From Oscillospiraceae bacterium (GTDB lineage: Bacteria; Bacillota; Clostridia; Saccharofermentanales; Saccharofermentanaceae), in contig CADCLV010000013.1 of NCBI GenBank assembly GCA_902802325.1, positions 1 to 44,047 of the forward strand: a stretch of 44,047 nucleotides of DNA, read 5' to 3'. This document shows, piece after piece, positions 13,281 through 20,624 of the stretch; positions within the stretch are counted from its first letter, which is position 1; every line of letters begins with the position of its first letter. The translations under genes and the position numbers were made by a program. The notes under the pieces were generated by a model, which searched no databases, had not been told where the DNA came from, and saw only the letters and a program-made list of their open reading frames with translations.

Positions 13281-13655
13281 TCAGCGTGATTGGTTTTGTT
13301 CTCCGCCGAATAAATATTCGAGGATCTGCAATATCATTTTCAATGATTCCTGCTGCTCCGTACTCAGTTTTGACAGGTCCGGATTCCTGTTTACCGCCTC
13401 AGAAATGTCTCGTAAACTTCTTCGAATTGCATCGAAGGAGCGGATGTTTCCCTTTACCAACACCTTCTGAAACAGACAGGATTGCCTGTAATAATCCTGT
13501 TTTTTCATCCCGCTTGTGATGATTCTGGCATCGATAACCGCCTTTTCCTTTGGCGAAACACGGAAGTTAATGATGATATTTCGAAGACGGTTCTGTTCAT
13601 TTCTTTTCTTCTTTTTCCTTCTTCTAACCGAAGTCTTACCGTAAATCTTACCCAT
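13281..13655 (-). CDS. MobC-like relaxosome accessory protein
   Basis: 124 residues. A very basic N-terminus (KTSVRRRKKKKR) is followed by NIIINFRVSPKEKAVIDARI, a ribbon-helix-helix-like DNA-binding pattern seen in MobC/relaxosome proteins, then helices with ...GNIRSFDAIRRSLRDISEAVNRNPDLSKL. The start overlaps the integrase stop as TAATG. MobC proteins help a relaxase open oriT; no relaxase gene exists anywhere in the element, so it would need one in trans or act differently. Family call by pattern, moderately confident. Confidence 0.65.
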   Translation of the reverse strand: MGKIYGKTSVRRRKKKKRNEQNRLRNIIINFRVSPKEKAVIDARIITSGMKKQDYYRQSCLFQKVLVKGNIRSFDAIRRSLRDISEAVNRNPDLSKLSTEQQESLKMILQILEYLFGGEQNQSR

Positions 13656-14749
13656 TATTTCTCTCCTTCCGCGAATTCGCCATCGAGTTTAGTTGCCATC
13701 TCCTGCTGAACTGTCGGATACAAGTGAGAATATCTCTCCGTTATAGTTACACTTTCGTGCCCCATCCTTTCCGCAATCTGAATTGGAGAGTATCCCAATG
13801 AGATAAGGAGTGCGCAGTGTGAGTGCCGCAGATCGTGAATCCGGATCTCTTTGACACCCGTTTTCTTGCATCCGCGTTCCATTTCGTGATGCAGAAAATA
13901 CTTGGTCACTTCGAAGAGTCTGGCATCGTCCTGAAGCTTATAGATGCTCTCAAAGTAGTCTTCCATCTCCCGGCAAAGGAAGTCCGGAAGGATAATCATG
14001 CGGTTGCTTTTATCACTTTTAGGGGTCAGAATCATCTCTTCACCCTTCACGATCTGGTAGTTTTTGTTGATCCGGAGTGTCTTTTTTTCAAGATCGAAGT
14101 CGGCTTTTGTGAGTGCGAGAAGCTCTCCGCAACGTATTCCGGTCCAGAACAAAAGCTGAAAAGCATAGTATGACATGGGCTTATCTTTAATCGCTTCTGC
14201 GAATCTCAGATACTCTTCCTTTGTCCAGTAATCCATTTCACTTGCCTTTGACTTACCCATTTTCTTACCGAACAGACAGGGGTTTTTAGAGAGACCATAG
14301 TACTTCACCGCATGATTGAAGATCGCATTGATCTGGTTATCAATGGTCCTCAAATACGTCGGAGTGTATCCCTTTCCCTGGTCATCTCTTTTGCAGAGAA
14401 GCTCATTGCGCCATTGAAGAACATCGCCGGGAGAGATATCTGACAGACGTCTTTTCCCAAAATAGGGACGGATATGTTTGTTGATCAGTGTCTCCTTATT
14501 CTCAAGCGTACTCGGCTTTATCTGAGGCTTCAGATCCTGAAAATACAGTTCAAGAAACTCGCTGAAAAGCATCGTAACATCCTGAGTCTTCCGAAAAAGG
14601 AACTCCTGTTCATGGGCAATCGCTTCTCTTTTTGTTTCGAAACCTCTCTTCTCATGACGGTGTTTCTTGCCCTGCCAGTCAGTGTAGTAACATACAACTC
14701 TCCACGTTGATCCATCATAACCCGCCCATTTATCTCTGAATACCGACAT
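13655..14749 (-). CDS. int: Tyrosine recombinase/integrase of the element
   Basis: 364 residues. An N-terminal arm-binding domain (~1-55, WRVVCYYTDWQGKKHRHEKRGFETK) is followed by a SAM-like core-binding domain (~60-165) and a catalytic domain with Arg in TGIRCGEL, HDLRHSH (His-x-x-Arg), GHES and the nucleophile Tyr in YSHLYP. Tn916/ICE-type integrase. The ATG 14747-14749 has GTGAGG 8 bases upstream; a GTG nine bases earlier overlaps the preceding gene and is less likely. It should recombine the guaA 3' end copies and bind the 11-bp-spaced arm repeats. Confidence 0.95.
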   Translation of the reverse strand: MSVFRDKWAGYDGSTWRVVCYYTDWQGKKHRHEKRGFETKREAIAHEQEFLFRKTQDVTMLFSEFLELYFQDLKPQIKPSTLENKETLINKHIRPYFGKRRLSDISPGDVLQWRNELLCKRDDQGKGYTPTYLRTIDNQINAIFNHAVKYYGLSKNPCLFGKKMGKSKASEMDYWTKEEYLRFAEAIKDKPMSYYAFQLLFWTGIRCGELLALTKADFDLEKKTLRINKNYQIVKGEEMILTPKSDKSNRMIILPDFLCREMEDYFESIYKLQDDARLFEVTKYFLHHEMERGCKKTGVKEIRIHDLRHSHCALLISLGYSPIQIAERMGHESVTITERYSHLYPTVQQEMATKLDGEFAEGEK

Positions 14750-14751
14750 GC

Positions 14752-15543
14752 TCAACACCTCACCTTCAGGTAATCGTCTATCCGCTGTGCCGTATTTTTT
14801 GTGATATGATAGCCTGTTTCAGACATCAATTGATCAGATTCATATTGGTCTCTCAATTCCTTTGGCAGGGTATAGATCGTTTCTCTTTGCCATATAGTCA
14901 TATCCCCAAAGTAGTCTTTCGGATCTACCAGCATATGTCCTTCCCAGCCTTTAAGAAGACTTTTCCAGTTCCTGATAGGTTCCCCATTGATACATCCGCC
15001 ACGGTCAACATAGTAATACCGGATAAATCTCTCTGCTTCCTCATCTGGAAAAGAGAGTTTTCTAGCTTTTGCAGCTTTGATCACGTCTTCCTTTGTTGGA
15101 ATACCAATAGCAACTGTTGGGCATGCCATGACAACTATACTGGTATTATCATTTTCATTCCCATTATCATTACCATTGTCATTATCATCTTCATTGTCAT
15201 TGTCATTTTCATTATCACCATCCAAATGCAATGCATTCGCATCCGTTTGCATTGCGTTCGCATCCATTTGCTTTGCATCTGCATGCGAAACTGACCACCG
15301 CTTCTTGGCGGCAGTCTTGTTCTTCTCACACCGTTCCTGATATGCTGCCATATTCGCGTCCATAACCGGCTTGATGGCATCGAATGCAATCTTAACTCTT
15401 GAACTGGTAACCTGAGGTTCCATTCCCTCTGCAAGGTCAAGGATTGCATTAAGTAGTTCTGTTACCAGAACCGGATCTTCCATTAGCTTAAAATAGCTTC
15501 TCCATGAGGAGTAAAATACAAATGATTTCTTTTCTGTTTCCAT
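14752..15543 (-). CDS. DUF6291-like protein, probable replication-associated
   Basis: 263 residues. The N-terminal ~90 residues (FVFYSSWRSYFKLMEDPVLVTELLNAILDLAEG...) match the DUF6291-type domain found in phage and integrative-element proteins near replication genes. A central Asn/Asp/Glu repeat linker (~105-135) follows, then a C-terminal domain (PTKEDVIKAAKARKLSFPDEEAERFIRYY...NWKSLLKGWEGHM) similar to the C-terminal regions of phage replisome-organiser proteins. Its role in element replication is inferred from these resemblances and from its place between xis and int. Confidence 0.7.
   Translation of the reverse strand: METEKKSFVFYSSWRSYFKLMEDPVLVTELLNAILDLAEGMEPQVTSSRVKIAFDAIKPVMDANMAAYQERCEKNKTAAKKRWSVSHADAKQMDANAMQTDANALHLDGDNENDNDNEDDNDNGNDNGNENDNTSIVVMACPTVAIGIPTKEDVIKAAKARKLSFPDEEAERFIRYYYVDRGGCINGEPIRNWKSLLKGWEGHMLVDPKDYFGDMTIWQRETIYTLPKELRDQYESDQLMSETGYHITKNTAQRIDDYLKVRC
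15131..15222. repeat. Hexanucleotide-like low-complexity tract
   Basis: Repeated CATTNTCATT units encode the Asn/Asp/Glu linker of the DUF6291 protein. Adjacent GCATxxG repeats (15229-15285) encode (M/A)-D-A-N-A units. Such tracts can change length by slippage, altering only linker length when in multiples of three. Confidence 0.7.
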
Positions 15544-15649
15544 AGGTTAATTACCTCACTTTCTTGATAATTACGCAGAAAGGCAATATAATCTAGGTGC
15601 GAATTAGTTACGTGCCTTTGGTGCGTAGGGGCCTCTCTTCAGGGAGGCT

Positions 15650-15850
15650 CTATTCTTTTGATGTAAATATAAGTGCTTCTTCGTACCATTTTCGATTGAC
15701 CTTTCCGGCAACAACGATTGCCCTGGGATACTGTTCCTTCAACTGATGATTCAGTTCCCGGATCACTTCATATGCTTTTGCCCTTGATACTCCAAGATCT
15801 CTCTGGACCGTATCCACACCTACAAATAGCGATTTGTTTTCGTCTTTCAT
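15650..15850 (-). CDS. Excisionase-like / winged-helix DNA-binding protein
   Basis: 66 residues with a MerR/Xis-like helix-turn-helix: VDTVQRDLGVSRAKAYEVIRELNHQLKEQ, then a wing ending in KVNRKWYEEAL. First gene of the operon leading to the DUF6291 protein, int and mobC, and divergent from the repressor; this is the normal place for an excisionase. Preceded by AAAGGAGGATG. Gap of ~106 bp to the next gene holds a GCCTC/GAGGC hairpin (15630-15649). Confidence 0.75.
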   Translation of the reverse strand: MKDENKSLFVGVDTVQRDLGVSRAKAYEVIRELNHQLKEQYPRAIVVAGKVNRKWYEEALIFTSKE

Positions 15851-15911
15851 GGTTTCATCCTCCTTTCATGATTATTTTGTTTTTGGATAGCCATAATTTT
15901 ATGTTGATTGT

Positions 15912-15940
15912 ATCTTACATCGGTATATATCGGTTGTCAA
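15912..15940 (-). promoter_or_regulatory. xis-int operon promoter with overlapping operator
   Basis: Minus strand TTGACA (15935-15940), 17 bp, TAAGAT (15912-15917). The spacer contains ACCGAT-ATAT-ACCGAT, a direct repeat that would be occluded by the XRE repressor. A third ACCGAT lies at the repressor's own transcription start. Confidence 0.75.
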
Positions 15941-16001
15941 TAGTATTCGCCATATTTTTATTACTATTTTTTCGATTTTGTATATATTTTTCGCTTGATT
16001 G

Positions 16002-16028
16002 TGGTATAATGGACACATCAACCGATAT
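16002..16028 (+). promoter_or_regulatory. Repressor promoter and operator
   Basis: Extended -10 TGG-TATAAT (TATAAT at 16005-16010) with no clear -35, followed at the expected start site by CAACCGATAT (16019-16028), the exact reverse complement of ATATCGGTTG at 15927-15936. This suggests negative autoregulation. Confidence 0.65.
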
Positions 16029-16049
16029 CATCGACCATGGGAGGCTACT

Positions 16050-16994
16050 ATGAATCTTGGCGATAAAATCAAGAAATACCGCGTTTTACGAGGATTAACA
16101 CAGACCAAACTTGGTGAAATGGTGGGCTTTTCCAGAACCACAGCAAATTCAAGAATCAGAAAATATGAAACAAACGAAATGGCTCCGAAGGCAGATATCC
16201 GCCAGAAGATCGCCCTTGCCCTAAACGTGGACATGTCCGCTCTGTCAGATATAGATATTCAGACTGAAGAAGATATCATGCAGGTTCTATTCTATTTAGA
16301 AGAAACAAAAAACATGTCTGTTGAACGAACGGGAAACAAGATCAATCTTTCTTTTGACTGTGATGACAGTGAGAATGCAAAACTGCTGGGATACCTTTGC
16401 AGCTGGGCATCTGTAAAGAGTAACACTGTTTCTGATGAGGCATCGTTACAGCAGTATAATATCTGGAAAGCTCAGTTCCCTATGGATATTAATGCATACC
16501 TTGATCAGCAGCTTGCTGAACTGAACAGTATATATATACCTTTATTGAAAAAGAACGGTGCCAAGTTCAAATTTGATAATATGGCGGATTTCATGGCTTC
16601 TATTCGCGTGTTAACCGAACTGGGAATCCGTATCAAAGCTGATCATGTCAGTTTCGGAGCAGGAGATGGCGGGATCATGTTACAATTCCCCGCAAGTCAG
16701 ATTATTGATGCCAATACGGATGTCCAAACGGCTTTCGCAAACTTTCTGAGCGGCCTAAATTCTATTTCTAAATACTGCCGCCAGGAGATATCCCCGTCTG
16801 CATTTGTATCTTCTGAAGGAACAATGATCTCGTATGTTCTAAGATACTCACCGTTCTCCGGATTCCAGAAGCATATTAATGAAGTACAGAGTTTTGTACT
16901 GAACAAAGATTCACATCTGGATTGGGAATATAAAAACTTCGAGTCTGCTTATAAGATGAAGATCGAGGATTGGAAGCAGATTCGATTTGTCTGA
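16050..16994 (+). CDS. XRE-family repressor of the element
   Basis: 314 residues. N-terminal helix-turn-helix (~5-65: IKKYRVLRGLTQTKLGEMVGFSRTTANSRIRKYE) followed by a ~245-residue C-terminal domain of unknown fold with no RecA-type autoprotease site or ImmA-like metallopeptidase visible. Start is ATG 16050 with GGGAGG upstream; the longer frame from 15999 includes the promoter and is rejected. Divergent from xis-int with shared ACCGAT operators, so probably the lysogeny-type switch controlling excision. Its C-terminal domain resembles the truncated reading frame at 2108-2707. Confidence 0.85.
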   Translation: MNLGDKIKKYRVLRGLTQTKLGEMVGFSRTTANSRIRKYETNEMAPKADIRQKIALALNVDMSALSDIDIQTEEDIMQVLFYLEETKNMSVERTGNKINLSFDCDDSENAKLLGYLCSWASVKSNTVSDEASLQQYNIWKAQFPMDINAYLDQQLAELNSIYIPLLKKNGAKFKFDNMADFMASIRVLTELGIRIKADHVSFGAGDGGIMLQFPASQIIDANTDVQTAFANFLSGLNSISKYCRQEISPSAFVSSEGTMISYVLRYSPFSGFQKHINEVQSFVLNKDSHLDWEYKNFESAYKMKIEDWKQIRFV

Positions 16995-17005
16995 TAGCCG
17001 TATTT

Positions 17006-17026
17006 TGTTGGCGAAATGTTGGCGAA
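17006..17026 (+). repeat. Right arm-type repeats of element A
   Basis: TGTTGGCGAA at 17006-17015 and again at 17017-17026, 11 bp apart, identical to the second left-end copy (2915-2924). Confidence 0.65.
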
Positions 17027-17033
17027 GAAAAAC

Positions 17034-17059
17034 GAAAGCCCCTGTTTTCAGGGGCTTTC
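17034..17059 (-). terminator. guaA transcription terminator (element-borne)
   Basis: On the minus strand GAAAGCCCCTG-AAAA-CAGGGGCTTTC is followed by GTTTTTCTT: 11-bp stem, 4-base loop and U-tract, 12 bp after the guaA stop. It lies inside the element, which therefore restores termination after insertion. Confidence 0.85.
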
Positions 17060-17071
17060 AGCGATTTTTCA

Positions 17072-17086
17072 TTATTCAAGTTCAAT
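17072..17086. other. Attachment site at the guaA 3' end
   Basis: TTATTCAAGTTCAAT, the last codons (I-E-L-E) and stop of guaA, near-identical to 2790-2804. The guaA 3' end is a well-known integration target of tyrosine-integrase elements in Firmicutes. Confidence 0.75.
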
Positions 17087-18613
17087 CGTGGCCGGCGGTT
17101 TCCCGGTGCAGTCATAGAGGACTCGGTTTATGCCTTTGACCTCGTTGACGATTCGGGAAGAGACTCTTCCGATGAGGCTCCACGGGAGCTCGGCAAACTC
17201 GGCTGTCATGAAGTCGGTCGTGGTGACCGCACGGATGACGCAGGCATAATCATACGTTCTTTCATCGCCCATGCAGCCGACGGAGCGCATATTGGTGAGG
17301 GCTGCGAAGTATTGGTTCGCATTTCTGTCGAGACCGGCCTTTGCCATCTCCTGACGGAAGATCGCATCCGCATCCTGTACAAGACGGACCTTCTCGGCAG
17401 TAACTTCGCCGATGATACGGATCGCAAGACCCGGACCCGGGAACGGCTGACGGAAAACAAGGTTCTCCGGGATGCCAAGTTCGAGACCTGCTTTTCTTAC
17501 CTCATCTTTAAAGAGGAGACGAAGTGGCTCGATGATCTCTTTGAAATCGACGCAGTCCGGAAGTCCGCCGACATTGTGGTGGGACTTGATGACTGCGCTT
17601 TTACCGAGGCCGGACTCAATCACGTCCGGATAGATCGTGCCCTGGACGAGGAAATCGACTGCACCGATCTTCTTTGCTTCTTCTTCGAATACGCGGATGA
17701 ATTCTTCACCGATGATCTTTCTTTTCTTCTCCGGTTCTTCCACACCGGCGAGCTTACTGTAGAAGCGCTCCTGGGCATTGACACGGATGAAGTTGAGGTC
17801 ATAAGGTCCCTCCGGACCGAATACTGCTTCTACCTCGTCGCCTTCGTTCTTTCTGAGAAGACCGTGGTCAACGAATACGCATGTGAGCTGCTTACCGACT
17901 GCCTTGGAAAGAAGGACGGCAGCAACAGAAGAGTCAACTCCGCCGGACAGCGCGCAGAGGACTTTACCGGATCCGACCTTTTCGCGGATCTCTTTGATGG
18001 ATGTCTCAACGAATGAATCCATCTTCCAGTCGCACTGGCATTTGCAGGCGCGTTTCAGGAAGTTCTCCAGCATCTTATTTCCTTCCACAGTATGGGAAAC
18101 TTCCGGATGGAACTGCACGCAGTAAAGGCCCTTCTCCACATTCTGCGCGGCCGCGACAGGGCAGGCTTTCGTGGTGGCCGTAACGGTAAATCCCGGAGCG
18201 GCTTCCGCAATATAAACAGTGTGGCTCATCCAGCAGACTGTCTTACTGGATACATGCTTGAAAAGCGCTGTGGTGTTATCCACATCGACTTCGGTATGAC
18301 CATATTCTCTTACGGGAGCAGTGGCCACCTTACCGCCGAGGAGATAGTTCATAAGCTGGGCGCCGTAGCAGATACCGAGTACCGGGATACCCAGTTCAAA
18401 GATTTCCTTACTGCATCGGGGTGCATCGTCATCTGTGACATTACTCGGTCCGCCGGTAAAAATGATTCCCTTCGGATTCAGTTCCTTGATCTTTTCGATC
18501 GGCATATTATACGGATGGACTTCGCAGTATACGTTCAGCTCACGTACTCTTCTGGCGATCAGCTGGTTATACTGGCCTCCGAAATCCAGGATCAGGATCA
18601 TCTCGTTTTGCAT
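17072..18613 (-). CDS. guaA: GMP synthase (glutamine-hydrolysing)
   Basis: Converts XMP, ATP and glutamine to GMP in purine synthesis. The N-terminal class-I glutamine amidotransferase has nucleophile Cys82 in GICYGAQ and catalytic His/Glu in FHPEVSHT. The ATP-pyrophosphatase domain has P-loop [11 protein letters not shown], and the C-terminal dimerisation domain ends PPATIELE. 513 residues, normal. ATG 18611-18613 follows GGGGAGG; the 20 extra upstream codons are rejected. No purine-riboswitch consensus was recognised in the ~110 bp leader. The 3' end is the integration site of the element and is intact. Confidence 0.97.
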   Translation of the reverse strand: MQNEMILILDFGGQYNQLIARRVRELNVYCEVHPYNMPIEKIKELNPKGIIFTGGPSNVTDDDAPRCSKEIFELGIPVLGICYGAQLMNYLLGGKVATAPVREYGHTEVDVDNTTALFKHVSSKTVCWMSHTVYIAEAAPGFTVTATTKACPVAAAQNVEKGLYCVQFHPEVSHTVEGNKMLENFLKRACKCQCDWKMDSFVETSIKEIREKVGSGKVLCALSGGVDSSVAAVLLSKAVGKQLTCVFVDHGLLRKNEGDEVEAVFGPEGPYDLNFIRVNAQERFYSKLAGVEEPEKKRKIIGEEFIRVFEEEAKKIGAVDFLVQGTIYPDVIESGLGKSAVIKSHHNVGGLPDCVDFKEIIEPLRLLFKDEVRKAGLELGIPENLVFRQPFPGPGLAIRIIGEVTAEKVRLVQDADAIFRQEMAKAGLDRNANQYFAALTNMRSVGCMGDERTYDYACVIRAVTTTDFMTAEFAELPWSLIGRVSSRIVNEVKGINRVLYDCTGKPPATIELE

Positions 18614-18754
18614 GGTGGTGCCTCCCCGATTAGTCATGTGGATTTTTATGTGGTTATAATACTCCAAAAACACCTTGGATTTATATCCGTAATCTGCACA
18701 AAAAAAAGCGTGTTTTAGTGCTTTTTACGCATGACCGACAGCAAATGCGGGAAA

Positions 18755-19621
18755 TCAGCGCCAATCCGCCTTTTCCTTCGTCACTTTTTCTCCCCATTTC
18801 GAAGCCCATTTCTCACAATACAGCCTGGAATAGGGGATATTTTTTCTCTTCCGGAATCTTCTGCACTGCGGAAGACTTGCCCACAGGACAGACGGGATCC
18901 CGATCACCAGAAGGTAAAAAGGCCCCAGAAGAAGGGACTGGAAAGTATGGCCATATTCATGGACCGTCACTTCCTCGCAGTAGGCTCTTTCGTCCTTCGC
19001 CCACTTGCTCTGGTCCTTCGGGTCCGGTTCCTGAGGGGTAAATATAAACATGCCCAGGGACACACCGGCATCCGACGGCCAGACTGTCCGGACAACACCT
19101 TTATAGTAAGTATGCGGGCACTTCCAGTACCAAAGATAGACGAAGAACCCGGCCGATGTCTGAATATATCCCCAGGTCCAGTGGAGGAATACCGCCACCG
19201 GATAAAACCAGCGCCGGTCGTCCTTCCAGTGCGTTTCCACCGCAAGGAAAAGACCGATCAGAAGAAGGCCCAGAAGGTAGCATAGCCCGTCTTTCAGGTC
19301 ATAAACACCGCCCAGGGCGATCCCCATCGGTGAATCCGGATCGATCCCCAGTTTATTTGCCACAGACATAGCCTGAAGAACTTCTGCCAGCCAGCCGCAG
19401 GCATAGCAGAGAAACGGAAGAACATATACGGAGAAGATCCCGTCTTTCGGGAAAAGAAGCGCCCGAAACAGAAAATACAGCGTAGGGATCACCAGGATGT
19501 CGCCGACATAGCCGCGCACGGCGCCTTTAGCCAGAAGTGCGATCAGGACCTCGACCATGCATAATGCCAGAAAGAGAACGGCATATTTTAATCTGGGGTG
19601 AATTCTTCTTTTTGCTTCCAT
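18755..19621 (-). CDS. DUF2809-type membrane protein with HExxH C-terminal domain
   Basis: 288 residues. The first ~125 residues carry four hydrophobic helices in the DUF2809 pattern (…GDILVIPTLYFLFRALLFP…, …DLKDGLCYLLGLLL). The C-terminal half contains VHEYGHTFQSLLLGPFYLLVIGIPSVLW, an HExxH zinc-metalloprotease-like motif followed by a hydrophobic stretch, and ends in a conserved-looking YxxxYxEKWASKWG segment. A Cys/Trp-rich region joins the two. It may be a membrane metallopeptidase, but the substrate is unknown. It is divergent from uppP with ~100 bp between starts. Confidence 0.7.
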   Translation of the reverse strand: MEAKRRIHPRLKYAVLFLALCMVEVLIALLAKGAVRGYVGDILVIPTLYFLFRALLFPKDGIFSVYVLPFLCYACGWLAEVLQAMSVANKLGIDPDSPMGIALGGVYDLKDGLCYLLGLLLIGLFLAVETHWKDDRRWFYPVAVFLHWTWGYIQTSAGFFVYLWYWKCPHTYYKGVVRTVWPSDAGVSLGMFIFTPQEPDPKDQSKWAKDERAYCEEVTVHEYGHTFQSLLLGPFYLLVIGIPSVLWASLPQCRRFRKRKNIPYSRLYCEKWASKWGEKVTKEKADWR

Positions 19622-19681
19622 TCTTCCTCATCCTCGGTTCCCTTCCGTCCTCTCGCATTTCGCGCGGGACAGAAAAGATTG

Positions 19682-19690
19682 TGTTATACT
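19682..19690 (+). promoter_or_regulatory. Extended -10 of uppP
   Basis: TGT-TATACT, 30 bp upstream of the uppP ATG; no good -35. The same TGN-TATACT form precedes the gene at 26629. Confidence 0.5.
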
Positions 19691-19720
19691 GAAACACATA
19701 TTATCAAAGGTGGGGAAAAA

Positions 19721-20563
19721 ATGACAGCATTTGAATGGTTCAAACTTATCCTGATCGGTATCGTGGAAGGCATCACAGAGTGGCTTCCTATCAGCAGTAC
19801 CGCCCATATGCTCCTTGTTGACGCCGTTTTGCCGCTCAACCAGAGCGAAGAATTTAAAAATATGTTTTTCATCCTGATCCAGCTGGGCGCGATCATGGCC
19901 GTGGTCGTCACCTTCTGGAAGCGTCTGTGGCCTTTCGGCTACGGAGAACAGCCGGGCATGTCCAAGAAGAAATGCTTCATTAAGAAGGACATCTTCATGA
20001 TGTGGTTCAAGGTCGTTGTGGCATGTATTCCCGGTTTTATCGTGACGATGCTCTTTGACGACTATGTGGAAGCCCATCTTCAGACACCGTATATCATCGG
20101 CGCGGCGCTGGCTTTCTACGGTCTGGTCCTGATCCTGGTCGAGCAGAAAAGAAAGAATAAACTGCCCCGCATCGATAGTGTGGATGACCTGTCCTTTAAG
20201 GATGCATTCCTGATCGGCATGTTCCAGTGCCTTTCCATTATTCCGGGTACTTCCCGTTCCGCCTCCACCATTATCGGCTCTCTGGCTATGGGCATCTCCC
20301 GGACAACTGCCGCGGAATTCACTTTCTTCCTGGCTGTCCCGGTCATGGCCGGCTTAAGTCTTGTAAAGATGCTGAAGTTCGGATTCCACTTCACTACTAT
20401 GGAAATGGTCACACTCCTGGCAGGATGCGCCATTGCCTTTATCGTGTCCATGTTCGTTCTTCGCGCCCTTCTGAACTACGTAAAGAAACATGACTACAAG
20501 ATCTTCGGTGCATACCGGATCCTGGCCGGAATCGTGGTCATCCTTTACTTTGCACTGGTCTGA
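19721..20563 (+). CDS. uppP: Undecaprenyl-diphosphate phosphatase
   Basis: Membrane enzyme (BacA) that recycles undecaprenyl pyrophosphate to the monophosphate for cell-wall synthesis and confers bacitracin resistance. Catalytic motifs EGITEWLPISSTAH (residues 16-29, Glu17 and Glu20) and PGTSRSAST (around 175-185) are present; the usual PGTSRSGAT is slightly altered. About eight membrane segments, 280 residues, normal. Start ATG 19721 behind AAAGGTGGGG. Confidence 0.96.
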   Translation: MTAFEWFKLILIGIVEGITEWLPISSTAHMLLVDAVLPLNQSEEFKNMFFILIQLGAIMAVVVTFWKRLWPFGYGEQPGMSKKKCFIKKDIFMMWFKVVVACIPGFIVTMLFDDYVEAHLQTPYIIGAALAFYGLVLILVEQKRKNKLPRIDSVDDLSFKDAFLIGMFQCLSIIPGTSRSASTIIGSLAMGISRTTAAEFTFFLAVPVMAGLSLVKMLKFGFHFTTMEMVTLLAGCAIAFIVSMFVLRALLNYVKKHDYKIFGAYRILAGIVVILYFALV

Positions 20564-20593
20564 TCACTTTCGAAATCACGGATAAAAGTAATA

Positions 20594-20624
20594 AAAAAGC
20601 GGAGGTTTTATTCTTCCGCTTTTT
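20594..20624. terminator. Bidirectional terminator between uppP and the CNNM gene
   Basis: AAAAAGCGGA (20594-20603) pairs with TCCGCTTTTT (20615-20624), with A- and T-tracts on both sides. It overlaps the last codons of the convergent CNNM gene. Confidence 0.8.

Larger units (their letters stand above)
2790..17086. mobile_element. Complete ~14.3 kb guaA-integrated mobilisable element (element A)
   Basis: It is bounded by near-identical copies of the guaA 3' end (2790-2804 and 17072-17086) and, inside each, by arm-type repeats TGTTGGCGAA with 11-bp spacing (2904-2924 and 17006-17026). It encodes its own tyrosine integrase, Xis-like protein, DUF6291 protein, XRE repressor and MobC-like protein, but no relaxase, type-IV secretion or conjugative ATPase. 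That fits an integrative mobilisable element, or a cis-mobilisable one needing a helper. Cargo (3954-12492) lies between inverted repeats. The element replaces the last guaA codons and supplies the guaA terminator, so guaA stays intact. Confidence 0.75.

Noticed and set aside
13281..13655. Recombination directionality factor or transposase subunit
   Set aside because: Basic N-terminus plus ribbon-helix-helix-like pattern and position after int fit a MobC-like protein better; no DDE or serine-recombinase motif.
17206..18125. Long plus-strand ORFs opposite guaA, and similar long ORFs opposite the CNNM, fumarase and buk genes
   Set aside because: Mirror frames of strongly biased GC-rich coding sequence; no ribosome binding sites and protein composition typical of antisense frames.
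18614..18754. Purine riboswitch ahead of guaA
   Set aside because: The conserved aptamer segments and pairing loops are not present in the ~110 bp leader.
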